A stretch of 5,527 bases of DNA, taken from NCBI GenBank assembly GCA_964635545.1, contig CAZWOA010000142.1, forward strand, positions 1 through 5,527. The letters are read 5' to 3'. This document shows, one piece after another, positions 1-5,357 of this stretch. The translations under genes and the position numbers were made by a program. The notes beneath the pieces were generated by a model. The model worked only from the letters and a program-made list of their open reading frames with translations, ran no database searches and was not told the origin of the DNA. How positions within the stretch are numbered: the first letter of the stretch is position 1; each line of letters opens with the position of its first letter. The stretch is from JAGPIS01 sp964635545. GTDB lineage: Bacteria; Bacteroidota; Bacteroidia; Bacteroidales; Marinilabiliaceae.

Positions 1-60
1 ATTCAATCCAATAAAGGCGGGGTTGTTACTATTGAAGATAAAACCGGAAAATATGATTAA
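1..60 (+). CDS. 3' end of an unidentified plus-strand gene (partial)
   Basis: Frame 1 is open from the window edge and ends at a TAA at 58-60, giving only 19 residues (IQSNKGGVVTIEDKTGKYD). The codons look natural for this genome, and the stop lies 1 nt before a strong terminator hairpin, as expected for the end of a real gene. Frame 2 is also open here and runs into the hairpin, so the frame choice rests mainly on where the stop falls. The tail is too short to name a family, and I do not recognise it. The gene converges on the minus-strand DUF3276 gene; the two stop codons are separated by 27 nt. Confidence 0.5.
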   Translation: MQSNKGGVVTIEDKTGKYD

Positions 61-61
61 T

Positions 62-89
62 AAAAAAAGCACCCTAAGGTGCTTTTTTT
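62..89. terminator. Bidirectional Rho-independent terminator between convergent genes
   Basis: A perfect palindromic stem, AGCACC (68-73) with GGTGCT (78-83), encloses the 4-nt loop CTAA. It is flanked by seven A at 62-68 and seven T at 83-89, so both strands read as a GC-containing hairpin followed by a T-run. It lies 1 nt after the stop of the upstream plus gene. The TAA stop of the minus-strand gene (88-90) overlaps its edge, so one element serves both genes. Confidence 0.92.
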
Positions 90-441
90 AAATATCGTCA
101 AAATCAACATTCAGATAGGTCGATATTTCTGCTTGTGCTGTCTCATATGTCTCCGTATCAGTAAGTTCGGGCTGCTCTGCTTTTATATAATCTATTATTT
201 CAGCCAGCCCTTCAGCAAATTTTTCGAAATCTTCTTTGTAAAGGAAAATTTTGTGTTTTTCAAAATGAAAATCACCATTATTCAAAAAACGTTTTTTGCT
301 TTCCGTTATTGTTAAGTAATTCTCATTCCTTCTGGTTCTTTTAACGTCGAAAAAATAGGTTCTTTTACCTGCTCTTACCACTTTAGAGAAAATCTCGTCC
401 TTGTCTGTTCTTTCAATGTCGTCTTTGTTGAATCCTTCCAT
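88..441 (-). CDS. PUR-alpha-like DNA/RNA-binding protein, DUF3276 family
   Basis: This 117-residue protein matches the DUF3276 family of bacterial PUR-alpha-like proteins, found mostly in Bacteroidetes and related to the Borrelia PUR-domain regulator. The recognisable core is residues 17-52, IFSKVVRAGKRTYFFDVK followed by RTRRNENYLTITESKKRF. It is basic and aromatic, as in the beta-sheet face of PUR repeats that binds single-stranded nucleic acid. A second segment (about 58-86) contains HFEKHKIFLYKEDFEKF and an amphipathic helix. The acidic tail (91-117) is poorly conserved in the family. PUR domains of this type dimerise and bind DNA or RNA; the target here is unknown. The ATG at 441 is the natural start because the family begins shortly before the IFSK motif. 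The gene stands alone, divergent from nusB, with its own promoter. A role as a nucleic-acid-binding regulator is inferred from the family. Confidence 0.9.
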   Translation of the reverse strand: MEGFNKDDIERTDKDEIFSKVVRAGKRTYFFDVKRTRRNENYLTITESKKRFLNNGDFHFEKHKIFLYKEDFEKFAEGLAEIIDYIKAEQPELTDTETYETAQAEISTYLNVDFDDI

Positions 442-474
442 TTCGATTGTATTTTAGGTGTCAAGTTGTATTGC

Positions 475-505
475 CAAAAATGGTGAATATTTTATTATAA
501 ACAAA
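475..505 (-). promoter_or_regulatory. Predicted Bacteroidetes-type promoter for the DUF3276 gene
   Basis: On the minus strand a TTTG -33 box (505-502) is followed after exactly 19 nt by CATTTTTG (482-475), which differs from the consensus TAnnTTTG only at its second-position-equivalent pair (CA in place of TA). Transcription would start about 5-10 nt further on, leaving a leader of roughly 25-30 nt before the ATG at 441. No Shine-Dalgarno sequence is seen, which is normal for this phylum. Confidence 0.5.
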
Positions 506-617
506 TTTTTCTTGAGATATTTTTAACATTTGTTTTTATTAATCTAACTTTTTGTTAAATTGATAGGTTTTTTAAAATGGTAATTGATAGTTATTTTGAA
601 ATTAAAATTACACTTAT

Positions 618-648
618 ATTGTTCCACCAAAAAAAATCCTTACTTTTG
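618..648 (+). promoter_or_regulatory. Predicted promoter of the nusB cluster
   Basis: TACTTTTG at 641-648 is a perfect match to the Bacteroidetes -7 box TAnnTTTG. ATTG at 618-621 is a 3-of-4 match to the -33 TTTG, with 19 nt between the boxes. The start of transcription should fall near 653-658, giving a leader of about 20-25 nt to the ATG at 679. An ATG at 666 in the leader is followed at once by a stop (ATG TTC TTT TGA) and is not the gene start. Confidence 0.75.
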
Positions 649-678
649 TAATCTAATTTTATAAAATGTTCTTTTGAG

Positions 679-1614
679 ATGTTAAGTAGAAGATTGCTTA
701 GAGTAAAAGTGATGCAAGTAGTTTACGCCTATTATCAGAAAGGCGAAAGTACCCTGAATAAGGCCGAGAAAGAGTTATTCCACAGCATCTCCAAGTCGCA
801 TGAACTTTATCATGCACAACTTCTTCTTTTAACCGAGTTACGCAATTATGCCATTAAACGCATTGAAAATGGTAAAGCAAAACTCCGTCCTACCGAAGAA
901 GATTTGAACCCCAATACCCGTTTTGTTGACAATAAGTTGCTTATTCAACTTGACAATAACGCTATGCTTTTGGATTATATAAAGCGTACCGGGCTGTCGT
1001 GGGTTAACTATCAGGATGTAATTAAAAATCTGTTTCAAGAGGTAAGTTCGTCACAACTCTATAGAGAGTATATGGATCTTGAAATATCAAGCTTTGAGAC
1101 TGATAAGAAGTTTATTGTCAAGCTTGTAGAGAAGGTTATTGCTCCTTTTCAAGATTTGTATAATGTGTATGAGGAGCAGAGCATATACTGGAATGATGAG
1201 GCTGAGTTTGTTGTTAGCATGGTAATTAAAACTCTTAAAACCTTTGAAGCAACCACTGGTGATGATGCCGAACTGATGCCTGAATTTAAAGATGAGGATG
1301 ATGAGGAGTTCGTGCAGAAGTTGTTTAGAAAAAGTATTCTTACACATGATGAGTCGCAAGAACTGATTAAGCAATACACCAAGAACTGGGACTTCGACAG
1401 GGTGGCATTTATCGATATAGTACTTATGCAAATTGCACTGGCCGAGATAATTGAATTCCCCGAAATTCCGGTTAATGTAACTCTTAATGAGTATATCGAA
1501 ATTGCAAAACACTATTCCACTGCCAAGAGTGGTAATTTTATAAATGGTATTCTTGATAAAATAGTGGAAAACTGGGTGAGTGAAAAGAAAATTCTTAAGC
1601 CCATTAATATGTAA
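679..1614 (+). CDS. nusB: Transcription antitermination factor NusB (long Bacteroidetes form)
   Basis: NusB binds boxA RNA together with ribosomal protein S10 (NusE) and promotes antitermination of rRNA operons. The 311-residue protein starts MLSRRLLRVKVMQVVYAYYQ, the typical Bacteroidetes NusB N-terminus, where the first helix carries basic residues. The conserved NusB domain is C-terminal: residues 237-297 include NWDFDRVAFIDIVLMQIALAE, then IPVNVTLNEYIEIAKHYS and GNFINGILDKI, the signature of the family. Escherichia coli NusB is about 139 residues, so this form has a large insertion (about residues 25-210) between the first helix and the C-terminal core. It includes an acidic stretch, DAELMPEFKDEDDEEF (196-211). 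Such long forms are usual in this phylum. The gene is first in the cluster, directly behind a consensus promoter, and its stop touches the next start codon. Confidence 0.95.
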   Translation: MLSRRLLRVKVMQVVYAYYQKGESTLNKAEKELFHSISKSHELYHAQLLLLTELRNYAIKRIENGKAKLRPTEEDLNPNTRFVDNKLLIQLDNNAMLLDYIKRTGLSWVNYQDVIKNLFQEVSSSQLYREYMDLEISSFETDKKFIVKLVEKVIAPFQDLYNVYEEQSIYWNDEAEFVVSMVIKTLKTFEATTGDDAELMPEFKDEDDEEFVQKLFRKSILTHDESQELIKQYTKNWDFDRVAFIDIVLMQIALAEIIEFPEIPVNVTLNEYIEIAKHYSTAKSGNFINGILDKIVENWVSEKKILKPINM

Positions 1615-2037
1615 ATGATGATCAGGTTTAGTTTCTTTATCTTATTGAATATAGGACTGTTGTTGTTTGCCGGTTGCAATATCAGCAATAACAAAGTTAA
1701 AGGCACCGATATTGATGGGGAACCCAAAATGGAGTTTGAAACAAAACAGCAATCGTTTAATGATATTAAGCAGGATGATGTGGTTGGGATTACATATAAA
1801 TTTACCAATAATGGAGATGCACCATTAATCATTAATGATGTCCAGAAAGGGTGTGGTTGTACTCAGGTTAATTATCCTAAAAATGCAATTCTGCCAGGCG
1901 AAAAAGGAGTTGTGGAAGTTATTTTCGATAGCTCTGGCTTCTCGGGTAAGCAGTATAAAAGTATCACTGTTTACTCCAACGATCCCTCGGGAGCGGTTCA
2001 GTTGAGTTTTACAACTAATGTAGTATCTAATTATTAA
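1615..2037 (+). CDS. DUF1573 family lipoprotein
   Basis: The 140-residue protein has a short N-terminal hydrophobic signal (residues 5-19) ending in FAGC, with Cys21 as the likely lipidated residue. Phe at -3 is less usual than Leu, but the rest of the lipobox fits. The mature part is a DUF1573 domain: FTNNGDAPLIINDVQKGCGCT (63-83), then LPGEKGVVEVIFDSSGFSGKQ (93-113) and SITVYSND (116-123), the hallmark KGCGCT/PG.../YSND pattern of this immunoglobulin-like fold. The paired cysteines at 80 and 82 are the family motif. Function in this group is not established. A membrane-anchored envelope role is inferred from the signal and from its place beside yajC. The start codon follows the nusB stop with no gap, so translation is probably coupled. 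A second ATG directly after it (1618) could also be used. Confidence 0.9.
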   Translation: MMIRFSFFILLNIGLLLFAGCNISNNKVKGTDIDGEPKMEFETKQQSFNDIKQDDVVGITYKFTNNGDAPLIINDVQKGCGCTQVNYPKNAILPGEKGVVEVIFDSSGFSGKQYKSITVYSNDPSGAVQLSFTTNVVSNY

Positions 2038-2056
2038 CAATATAAATAACATAAAT

Positions 2057-2362
2057 ATGAATTTATTCTTAAATGCACCAGCAGCACAACCGGGAGGCCT
2101 TATGTCTTTCCTTCCGTTTCTACTTATCATCGTGGTGTTCTATTTCTTTATGATACGCCCACAGATGAAACGCCAAAAGGAGTTGCGTAAATATCGCGAA
2201 GGTCTTAAAAAAGGCGATAGAGTAATTACTACCGGCGGTATGTACGGTAAAATTGCCGAGGTAAAAGAGAATCGTGTGGTACTTGAGGTTGCCGAAGGTG
2301 TTAAAATTGAATTTGATAAAGGCGGTATTGTTATGGATATGAGCGATGCTCAATCAAAATGA
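2057..2362 (+). CDS. yajC: Preprotein translocase accessory subunit YajC
   Basis: YajC is a small single-pass inner-membrane protein that associates with the SecDF part of the Sec translocon. This 101-residue protein has the complete family layout. A short N-terminal segment is followed by one transmembrane helix (about 17-33, MSFLPFLLIIVVFYFFM). Next comes the conserved RPQMKRQKE (34-42) and a cytoplasmic beta-rich domain with GDRVITTGGMYGKI (53-66) and VVLEVAEGVKIEFDKGGI (74-91). Length is normal for YajC. It starts 19 nt after the DUF1573 stop with no separate promoter visible, so it is probably read from the nusB promoter. It is the last gene before the terminator at 2386-2421. secDF is not in the window. 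Confidence 0.96.
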   Translation: MNLFLNAPAAQPGGLMSFLPFLLIIVVFYFFMIRPQMKRQKELRKYREGLKKGDRVITTGGMYGKIAEVKENRVVLEVAEGVKIEFDKGGIVMDMSDAQSK

Positions 2363-2372
2363 TGCTTTTTTC

Positions 2373-2403
2373 TTTATTTATAGAGAGCCATTAATTACAT
2401 TTG
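2373..2403 (+). promoter_or_regulatory. Predicted promoter of ybbR-coaE-djlA, nested in the terminator hairpin
   Basis: TACATTTG at 2396-2403 is a perfect TAnnTTTG -7 box lying across the loop of the terminator hairpin. TTTA at 2373-2376 matches the -33 TTTG at 3 of 4 positions, with the usual 19-nt gap. The transcript would begin near 2408-2413, inside the right arm of the hairpin, with a leader of only about 12-17 nt before the ATG at 2425. Confidence 0.65.
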
Positions 2404-2421
2404 TGAATTAATGGCTTTTTT
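2386..2421 (+). terminator. Strong Rho-independent terminator after yajC
   Basis: A perfect 11-bp stem, AGCCATTAATT (2386-2396) with AATTAATGGCT (2406-2416), has a 9-nt loop and runs into six T (2416-2421). It lies 23 nt after the yajC stop and ends 3 nt before the ATG of the next gene. It would end most transcripts from the nusB promoter. Its stem-loop also carries the -7 box of the next promoter. Confidence 0.85.
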
Positions 2422-2424
2422 ATT

Positions 2425-3414
2425 ATGGCTAAATTGCATAAAATTAAACTGTTTCTTCGTAGGATTATCAAAAGTAGGGATTTCCCCGTGTTTTTGGTTT
2501 TTCTGTTTCTGTCGGTGTGTTTTTGGTTTCTTAACGCACTGCGTAATGAGTATGTGTCGGCGGTTGATATACCTGTTGTGTACTCTCACTTCCCAAGTGA
2601 TATGATGGCTGCCAATGAGCTTCCTGTTCGCATATCGGTTGATTTAAAAGCAGAGGGTTTCCAGTTACTAAAGTATAGACAGAAAGATTTTTTTGATCCT
2701 ATCGAAATTAATGTTGATCAATTGATGCCCTATAAAAAGGGTGCTGATTTTGGTGTATTTTTTATTCCTAAGCAATATGCTCGACAGCTTTCGGCAAAAA
2801 TTAGCGGTAGTGCCGAATTGATTGATGTTATTGCCGATACCGTGCATATCTCGCTCAGGCCACGTCGTACCAGGAAGTTACCTGTTAAACCGCTGCTGAG
2901 ACTATCTTTCGAGAAGCAATATATCCGTTCGTCTAACCACTCTGTAATTCCCGATTCGGTTATTGTTATGGGAGCAGCATCATTAATAGATACTATGAGG
3001 TGGATATCTACAGTTGCAATTGAAGAGAAAGGGGTGAAGGACTCGCTGGTGAGAATAGTAAATATTGATACATCAAGTGGAGTAATTGCCACTCCCGGTG
3101 TAGTTGAGGTTAGGGTGCCGGTAGAATCGTTTACCGAAAAGAGTGTAATGGTGCCTGTTTTTGCCATTAATATGCCCGAAAATAGTGAGTTTAAATCGTT
3201 TCCGTCAACCATTAAAGTGAATTTTCTTGTGGGCTTGAGCAGGTATAATGATGTCGGCCCGTCTGATTTTGCTGCTATTGTTGATTATAATGATACCAAA
3301 GGACTAACAACAGATAAACTGAAGGTTAAAATTGAAAAAACGCCTGCCGATATTTTAAATATGACCTATTCGCCTATTTTTGTAGAGTATCTAATAGAAA
3401 AAAACAGATATTGA
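2425..3414 (+). CDS. YbbR/CdaR-like membrane-anchored protein
   Basis: The 329-residue protein has a basic N-terminus, one transmembrane helix (about 20-39, FPVFLVFLFLSVCFWFLNAL) and a long extracytoplasmic part made of beta-rich repeats. These fit the YbbR fold, with approximate repeat limits 47-145, 150-235 and 240-325. The most recognisable piece is IPDSVIVMGAASLIDTM (175-191), a typical YbbR repeat motif, followed by IATPGVVEVRVPVESFTEK. In Firmicutes the homologue CdaR regulates the diadenylate cyclase CdaA. No cyclase gene is present here, so that role is only a possibility. The ATG at 2425 gives a start just upstream of the membrane anchor. An ATG at 2411, inside the hairpin, opens a different frame and is a shadow. 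The stop codon overlaps the coaE start by 1 nt. Confidence 0.85.
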   Translation: MAKLHKIKLFLRRIIKSRDFPVFLVFLFLSVCFWFLNALRNEYVSAVDIPVVYSHFPSDMMAANELPVRISVDLKAEGFQLLKYRQKDFFDPIEINVDQLMPYKKGADFGVFFIPKQYARQLSAKISGSAELIDVIADTVHISLRPRRTRKLPVKPLLRLSFEKQYIRSSNHSVIPDSVIVMGAASLIDTMRWISTVAIEEKGVKDSLVRIVNIDTSSGVIATPGVVEVRVPVESFTEKSVMVPVFAINMPENSEFKSFPSTIKVNFLVGLSRYNDVGPSDFAAIVDYNDTKGLTTDKLKVKIEKTPADILNMTYSPIFVEYLIEKNRY

Positions 3415-3998
3415 TGAAAATCGTTGGACTAACCGGAGGTATAGGAAGCGGGAAAACAACAATTAGCCGTGTATTTGCATCGCTTGGTGTGCCGGTTTAC
3501 AATGCTGATGGCCGTGGTAAATGGCTGTCGGATAATAATCGGGTTATTGTCAACGGACTAAAAACTCTTTTTGGTGATGATATATATGGTGATGGTAAAT
3601 TAGACCGGCCTCGTTTGGCATCCATTATTTTTAATGATAAAGAGCTGCTTCAAAAGGTTAATTCTATTATCCATCCTGTTGTTTATGAGGATTTTACAGC
3701 GTGGGCACATCAGCATAGCCAATATCCGTATGTTATAAAAGAGGCCGCCATACTTATAGAGAATGGCGGTTATAAAAGTGTTGATAAATTGGTGCTTGTT
3801 GTTGCTCCCGAAGATGTGCGTATAGCAAGGGTTATGCGACGTGACAGGATGGGAGAGGAGCAGGTAAGGGATAGAATAAAAAATCAAATGAGTGATAAAG
3901 AGAAACTGCAATTTGCCGATTTTGTGGTTTATTGTGATGATAACCACTTGGTTATTTCGCAAGTGTTGAATATTCATAATGAGATGATACAGATATGA
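3414..3998 (+). CDS. coaE: Dephospho-CoA kinase
   Basis: CoaE phosphorylates the 3'-hydroxyl of dephospho-CoA with ATP, the last step of coenzyme A synthesis, in the cytoplasm. With the ATG at 3414 the protein has 194 residues, normal for the family. Visible motifs are the P-loop GGIGSGKT (8-15), VPVYNADGRGKWL (26-38, around the conserved Asp32), IHP (86-88), KEAAILIENGG (109-119), the arginine-rich lid RVMRRDRMGEEQVRDRI (139-155) and NQMSDKEK...ADFVVYCD near the C-terminus. The reading frame also allows a TTG start one codon upstream at 3411. The ATG at 3414 is preferred because it overlaps the ybbR stop as TGATG and begins MKIVGLTGG, as in typical CoaE proteins. It is translationally coupled on both sides. 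Confidence 0.96.
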   Translation: MKIVGLTGGIGSGKTTISRVFASLGVPVYNADGRGKWLSDNNRVIVNGLKTLFGDDIYGDGKLDRPRLASIIFNDKELLQKVNSIIHPVVYEDFTAWAHQHSQYPYVIKEAAILIENGGYKSVDKLVLVVAPEDVRIARVMRRDRMGEEQVRDRIKNQMSDKEKLQFADFVVYCDDNHLVISQVLNIHNEMIQI

Positions 3999-4714
3999 GT
4001 ATATTAAAAACTTTGTTTGGCGCCGGTATTGGATGGTGGCTTGGAGGCCCTATCGGGGCTGTTTTAGGGGTTATATTCAGTAAAATGATTAAAACCGAAA
4101 GTGAAACCATTCGCACATCCGATCATCGACAGGATCAGAATGGCTTTATTGCTGCCCTTCTTGTGCTTTTTGCTGCTGTAATGAAGGCTGATGGTAAAAT
4201 TCTTCGGTCAGAATTGGATTTTGTTAAGCTAAACTTGCGCCAAACACTTGGTGAAGAGCGTGCTGCACAGGCTGTGCTTGCACTTCGTGATATTATTAAG
4301 CAGGATATTCCTATCCATGATGTTGCGTTACAAATCCGTGTCAATCTCGATTATTCGTCGCGTTTAGAGCTTCTTCATATGTTGTTCAATCTGGGCTTGG
4401 CCGATGGCAATCTGAGCGATGATGAGGTGAAGGTTATTCTGCAGATTGCATATGCCATGGGCATCTCATCGGCCGATATTACTTCTATACAGAATATGTT
4501 TGTCGATAGCAGCGATGCCGCATATAAAGTGCTTGAAATAGAGCCATCTGCTACCAATGATGAGATTAAAAAAGCATATCGGAAAATGGCAATGAGATAT
4601 CACCCCGATAAGGTGCTGCACTTAGGACCAGAGTTTCAGAAAACAGCCAACGAAAAATTCCAGAAAGTGAATGAAGCTTATGAAAAACTGAAAAAGAAAC
4701 GTGGCATAAATTAA
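3995..4714 (+). CDS. DjlA-like membrane co-chaperone (TerB domain plus J domain)
   Basis: The 239-residue protein has three parts. The first is a glycine-rich hydrophobic N-terminus (about 7-30, with Gly at 9, 11, 13, 17, 18, 21, 25), probably a membrane anchor. The second is a helical TerB-type domain (about 48-170) with its two acidic repeats, KADGKILRSE (64-73) and ADGNLSDDE (136-144). The third is a C-terminal J domain (about 174-237) with YKVLEIEPSATNDEIKKAYR and the catalytic HPD at 203-205. This is the order seen in the DnaK co-chaperone DjlA, so it most likely recruits and stimulates DnaK (Hsp70) at the inner membrane. The client is unknown. The ATG overlaps the coaE stop as ATGA (4 nt), a classic coupling arrangement. 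I leave the symbol blank because Bacteroidetes members diverge from Escherichia coli DjlA. Confidence 0.88.
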   Translation: MSILKTLFGAGIGWWLGGPIGAVLGVIFSKMIKTESETIRTSDHRQDQNGFIAALLVLFAAVMKADGKILRSELDFVKLNLRQTLGEERAAQAVLALRDIIKQDIPIHDVALQIRVNLDYSSRLELLHMLFNLGLADGNLSDDEVKVILQIAYAMGISSADITSIQNMFVDSSDAAYKVLEIEPSATNDEIKKAYRKMAMRYHPDKVLHLGPEFQKTANEKFQKVNEAYEKLKKKRGIN

Positions 4715-4781
4715 TTTATCATTGATTGTCAGTGTAATATAATGATTTGAAATAAAAATTGTTGCGGTAGTGTTAATTTCT

Positions 4782-4812
4782 TTTGTCTCTTTTTGTAATA
4801 GTTATATTTTTG
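4782..4812 (+). promoter_or_regulatory. Predicted promoter of the DUF5606 gene
   Basis: TTTG at 4782-4785 and TATTTTTG at 4805-4812 are both perfect matches to the Bacteroidetes consensus, separated by 19 nt. This is the cleanest promoter in the window. The expected transcription start is about 4817-4822, giving a leader of roughly 13-18 nt. The 120-bp gap after the djlA-like gene otherwise shows no convincing terminator. Confidence 0.8.
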
Positions 4813-4834
4813 TGGCGAACTAAAATGAATAACA

Positions 4835-5269
4835 ATGTTGAAAGGAATATTATCTATTAGCGGACAGAGTGGATTGTTCAAACTAGTATCTCAAACTAAA
4901 AACTCTATTATTGTAGAGTCATTGATTGATGGTAAGCGATTCCCTGCATACTCATCTTCGCGTGTGAGTGCGCTTGAAGATATCTCTATATATACCTATG
5001 AGGGTGATGTTAAGCTTGCCGAAGTGTTTAGTGCTATTTTTGAAAAAAACAATGGCCAGCCTATCGATTTGCAGCTCTCTGCAGCTCAATTGAAGACAAC
5101 CTTCGAAATGTATCTTCCCGATTTTGATAAGGAGAGGGTTTATGTTTCTGATATAAAAAAGGTGCTTACATGGTATAACCTATTGGTGTCGAAAGATCTA
5201 ATTAATACTGCCGATGCAGAAGAGATGAAAACTGAAGCCGACGAAGCTACCTCTGAATCAGCAGAGTAA
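4835..5269 (+). CDS. DUF5606 family protein, function unknown
   Basis: This 144-residue, probably cytoplasmic protein belongs to a small Bacteroidetes-restricted family that I recall as DUF5606; its function is not known. The N-terminal half (1-60) is beta-rich: MLKGILSISGQSGLFKLVSQ, then NSIIVESLIDGKRFPAYSSSRVSALEDISIYT. It looks like a small barrel-type domain. The second half is helical, with LAEVFSAIF (61-69) and PDFDKERVYVSDIKKVLTWYNLLVSKDLI (95-123). The last 20 residues are acidic and low in complexity (AEEMKTEADEATSESAE). No signal peptide, membrane segment or catalytic motif is visible. The ATG at 4835 gives the family's usual MLKGILSISG start. An earlier ATG at 4825 is out of frame and stops at 4858. 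The gene has its own strong promoter and is probably transcribed separately from the cluster before it. Confidence 0.87.
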   Translation: MLKGILSISGQSGLFKLVSQTKNSIIVESLIDGKRFPAYSSSRVSALEDISIYTYEGDVKLAEVFSAIFEKNNGQPIDLQLSAAQLKTTFEMYLPDFDKERVYVSDIKKVLTWYNLLVSKDLINTADAEEMKTEADEATSESAE

Positions 5270-5274
5270 CTATT

Positions 5275-5318
5275 TTAGGGTCGTTTTTTGAATATTTATC
5301 GTAAAAAAATGACTCTAA
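5275..5318 (+). terminator. Imperfect inverted repeat after the DUF5606 gene, possible weak terminator
   Basis: TTAGGGTCGTTTTTT (5275-5289) can pair along its whole length with AAAAAATGACTCTAA (5304-5318). The pairing uses two G-T wobbles and leaves a 14-nt loop. It starts 5 nt after the stop codon, where a terminator is expected. It lacks a T-run after the stem, so it is not a standard Rho-independent terminator; a transcript-end stabilising hairpin is equally possible. Confidence 0.4.
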
Positions 5319-5320
5319 CA

Positions 5321-5353
5321 TTTGGAAGATAAAGTAGAAATATTTTATCTTTG
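5321..5353 (+). promoter_or_regulatory. Predicted promoter P1, upstream of the tandem pair
   Basis: TATCTTTG at 5346-5353 is a perfect -7 box, with TTTG at 5321-5324 as the -33 box. The 21-nt gap is at the long end of the usual range. The -33 box begins 3 nt after the preceding inverted repeat. A short hairpin, CGCTTTTT (5358-5365) with AAGAAGCG (5372-5379) including one wobble, lies at the expected transcript start. Confidence 0.65.
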
Positions 5354-5357
5354 CCTT

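Larger units (their letters stand above)
442..678. other. Divergent intergenic region between the DUF3276 gene and nusB
   Basis: This very AT-rich 237-bp stretch separates two divergent genes. It contains one predicted promoter near each end (475-505 on the minus strand, 618-648 on the plus strand). The middle part (about 506-617) holds T-rich and A-rich runs but no ORF, RNA gene or convincing operator palindrome that I can see. Confidence 0.7.

Noticed and set aside
79..315. 78-residue plus-strand open frame opposite the DUF3276 gene
   Set aside because: Its Phe/Ile/Cys-rich sequence is an antisense shadow of a well-recognised family protein, and it starts inside the terminator.
525..533. 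AACATTTG in the nusB upstream region as a second promoter
   Set aside because: It lacks the leading T of the -7 box, has no good -33 partner at the right distance, and lies about 150 nt upstream of the gene, while a better promoter lies at 618-648.
1087..1512. 141-residue minus-strand open frame inside nusB
   Set aside because: It is antisense to a clear NusB coding region and shows no family motif or promoter.
2411..2605. 64-residue open frame starting at an ATG inside the terminator hairpin
   Set aside because: It lies in another frame over the 5' end of the YbbR-domain gene, has a cysteine- and phenylalanine-rich composition typical of a frame-shifted membrane segment, and would begin at or before the predicted transcript start.
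2730..3212. 160-residue minus-strand open frame rich in Ser/Thr, opposite the YbbR-domain gene
   Set aside because: Antisense shadow: the Ser/Thr/Ile bias follows from the codon usage of the real gene, and there is no recognisable domain or start signal.
3995..4714. Tellurite resistance function suggested by the TerB-type domain
   Set aside because: TerB-like domains are common in DjlA-type co-chaperones; no other ter genes are present and the J domain fits a chaperone role.
4718..4746. Inverted repeat ATCATT...AATGAT after the djlA-like gene as a terminator
   Set aside because: Only 6 bp of mostly A/T pairs, a 17-nt loop and no following T-run, so it is too weak to call.
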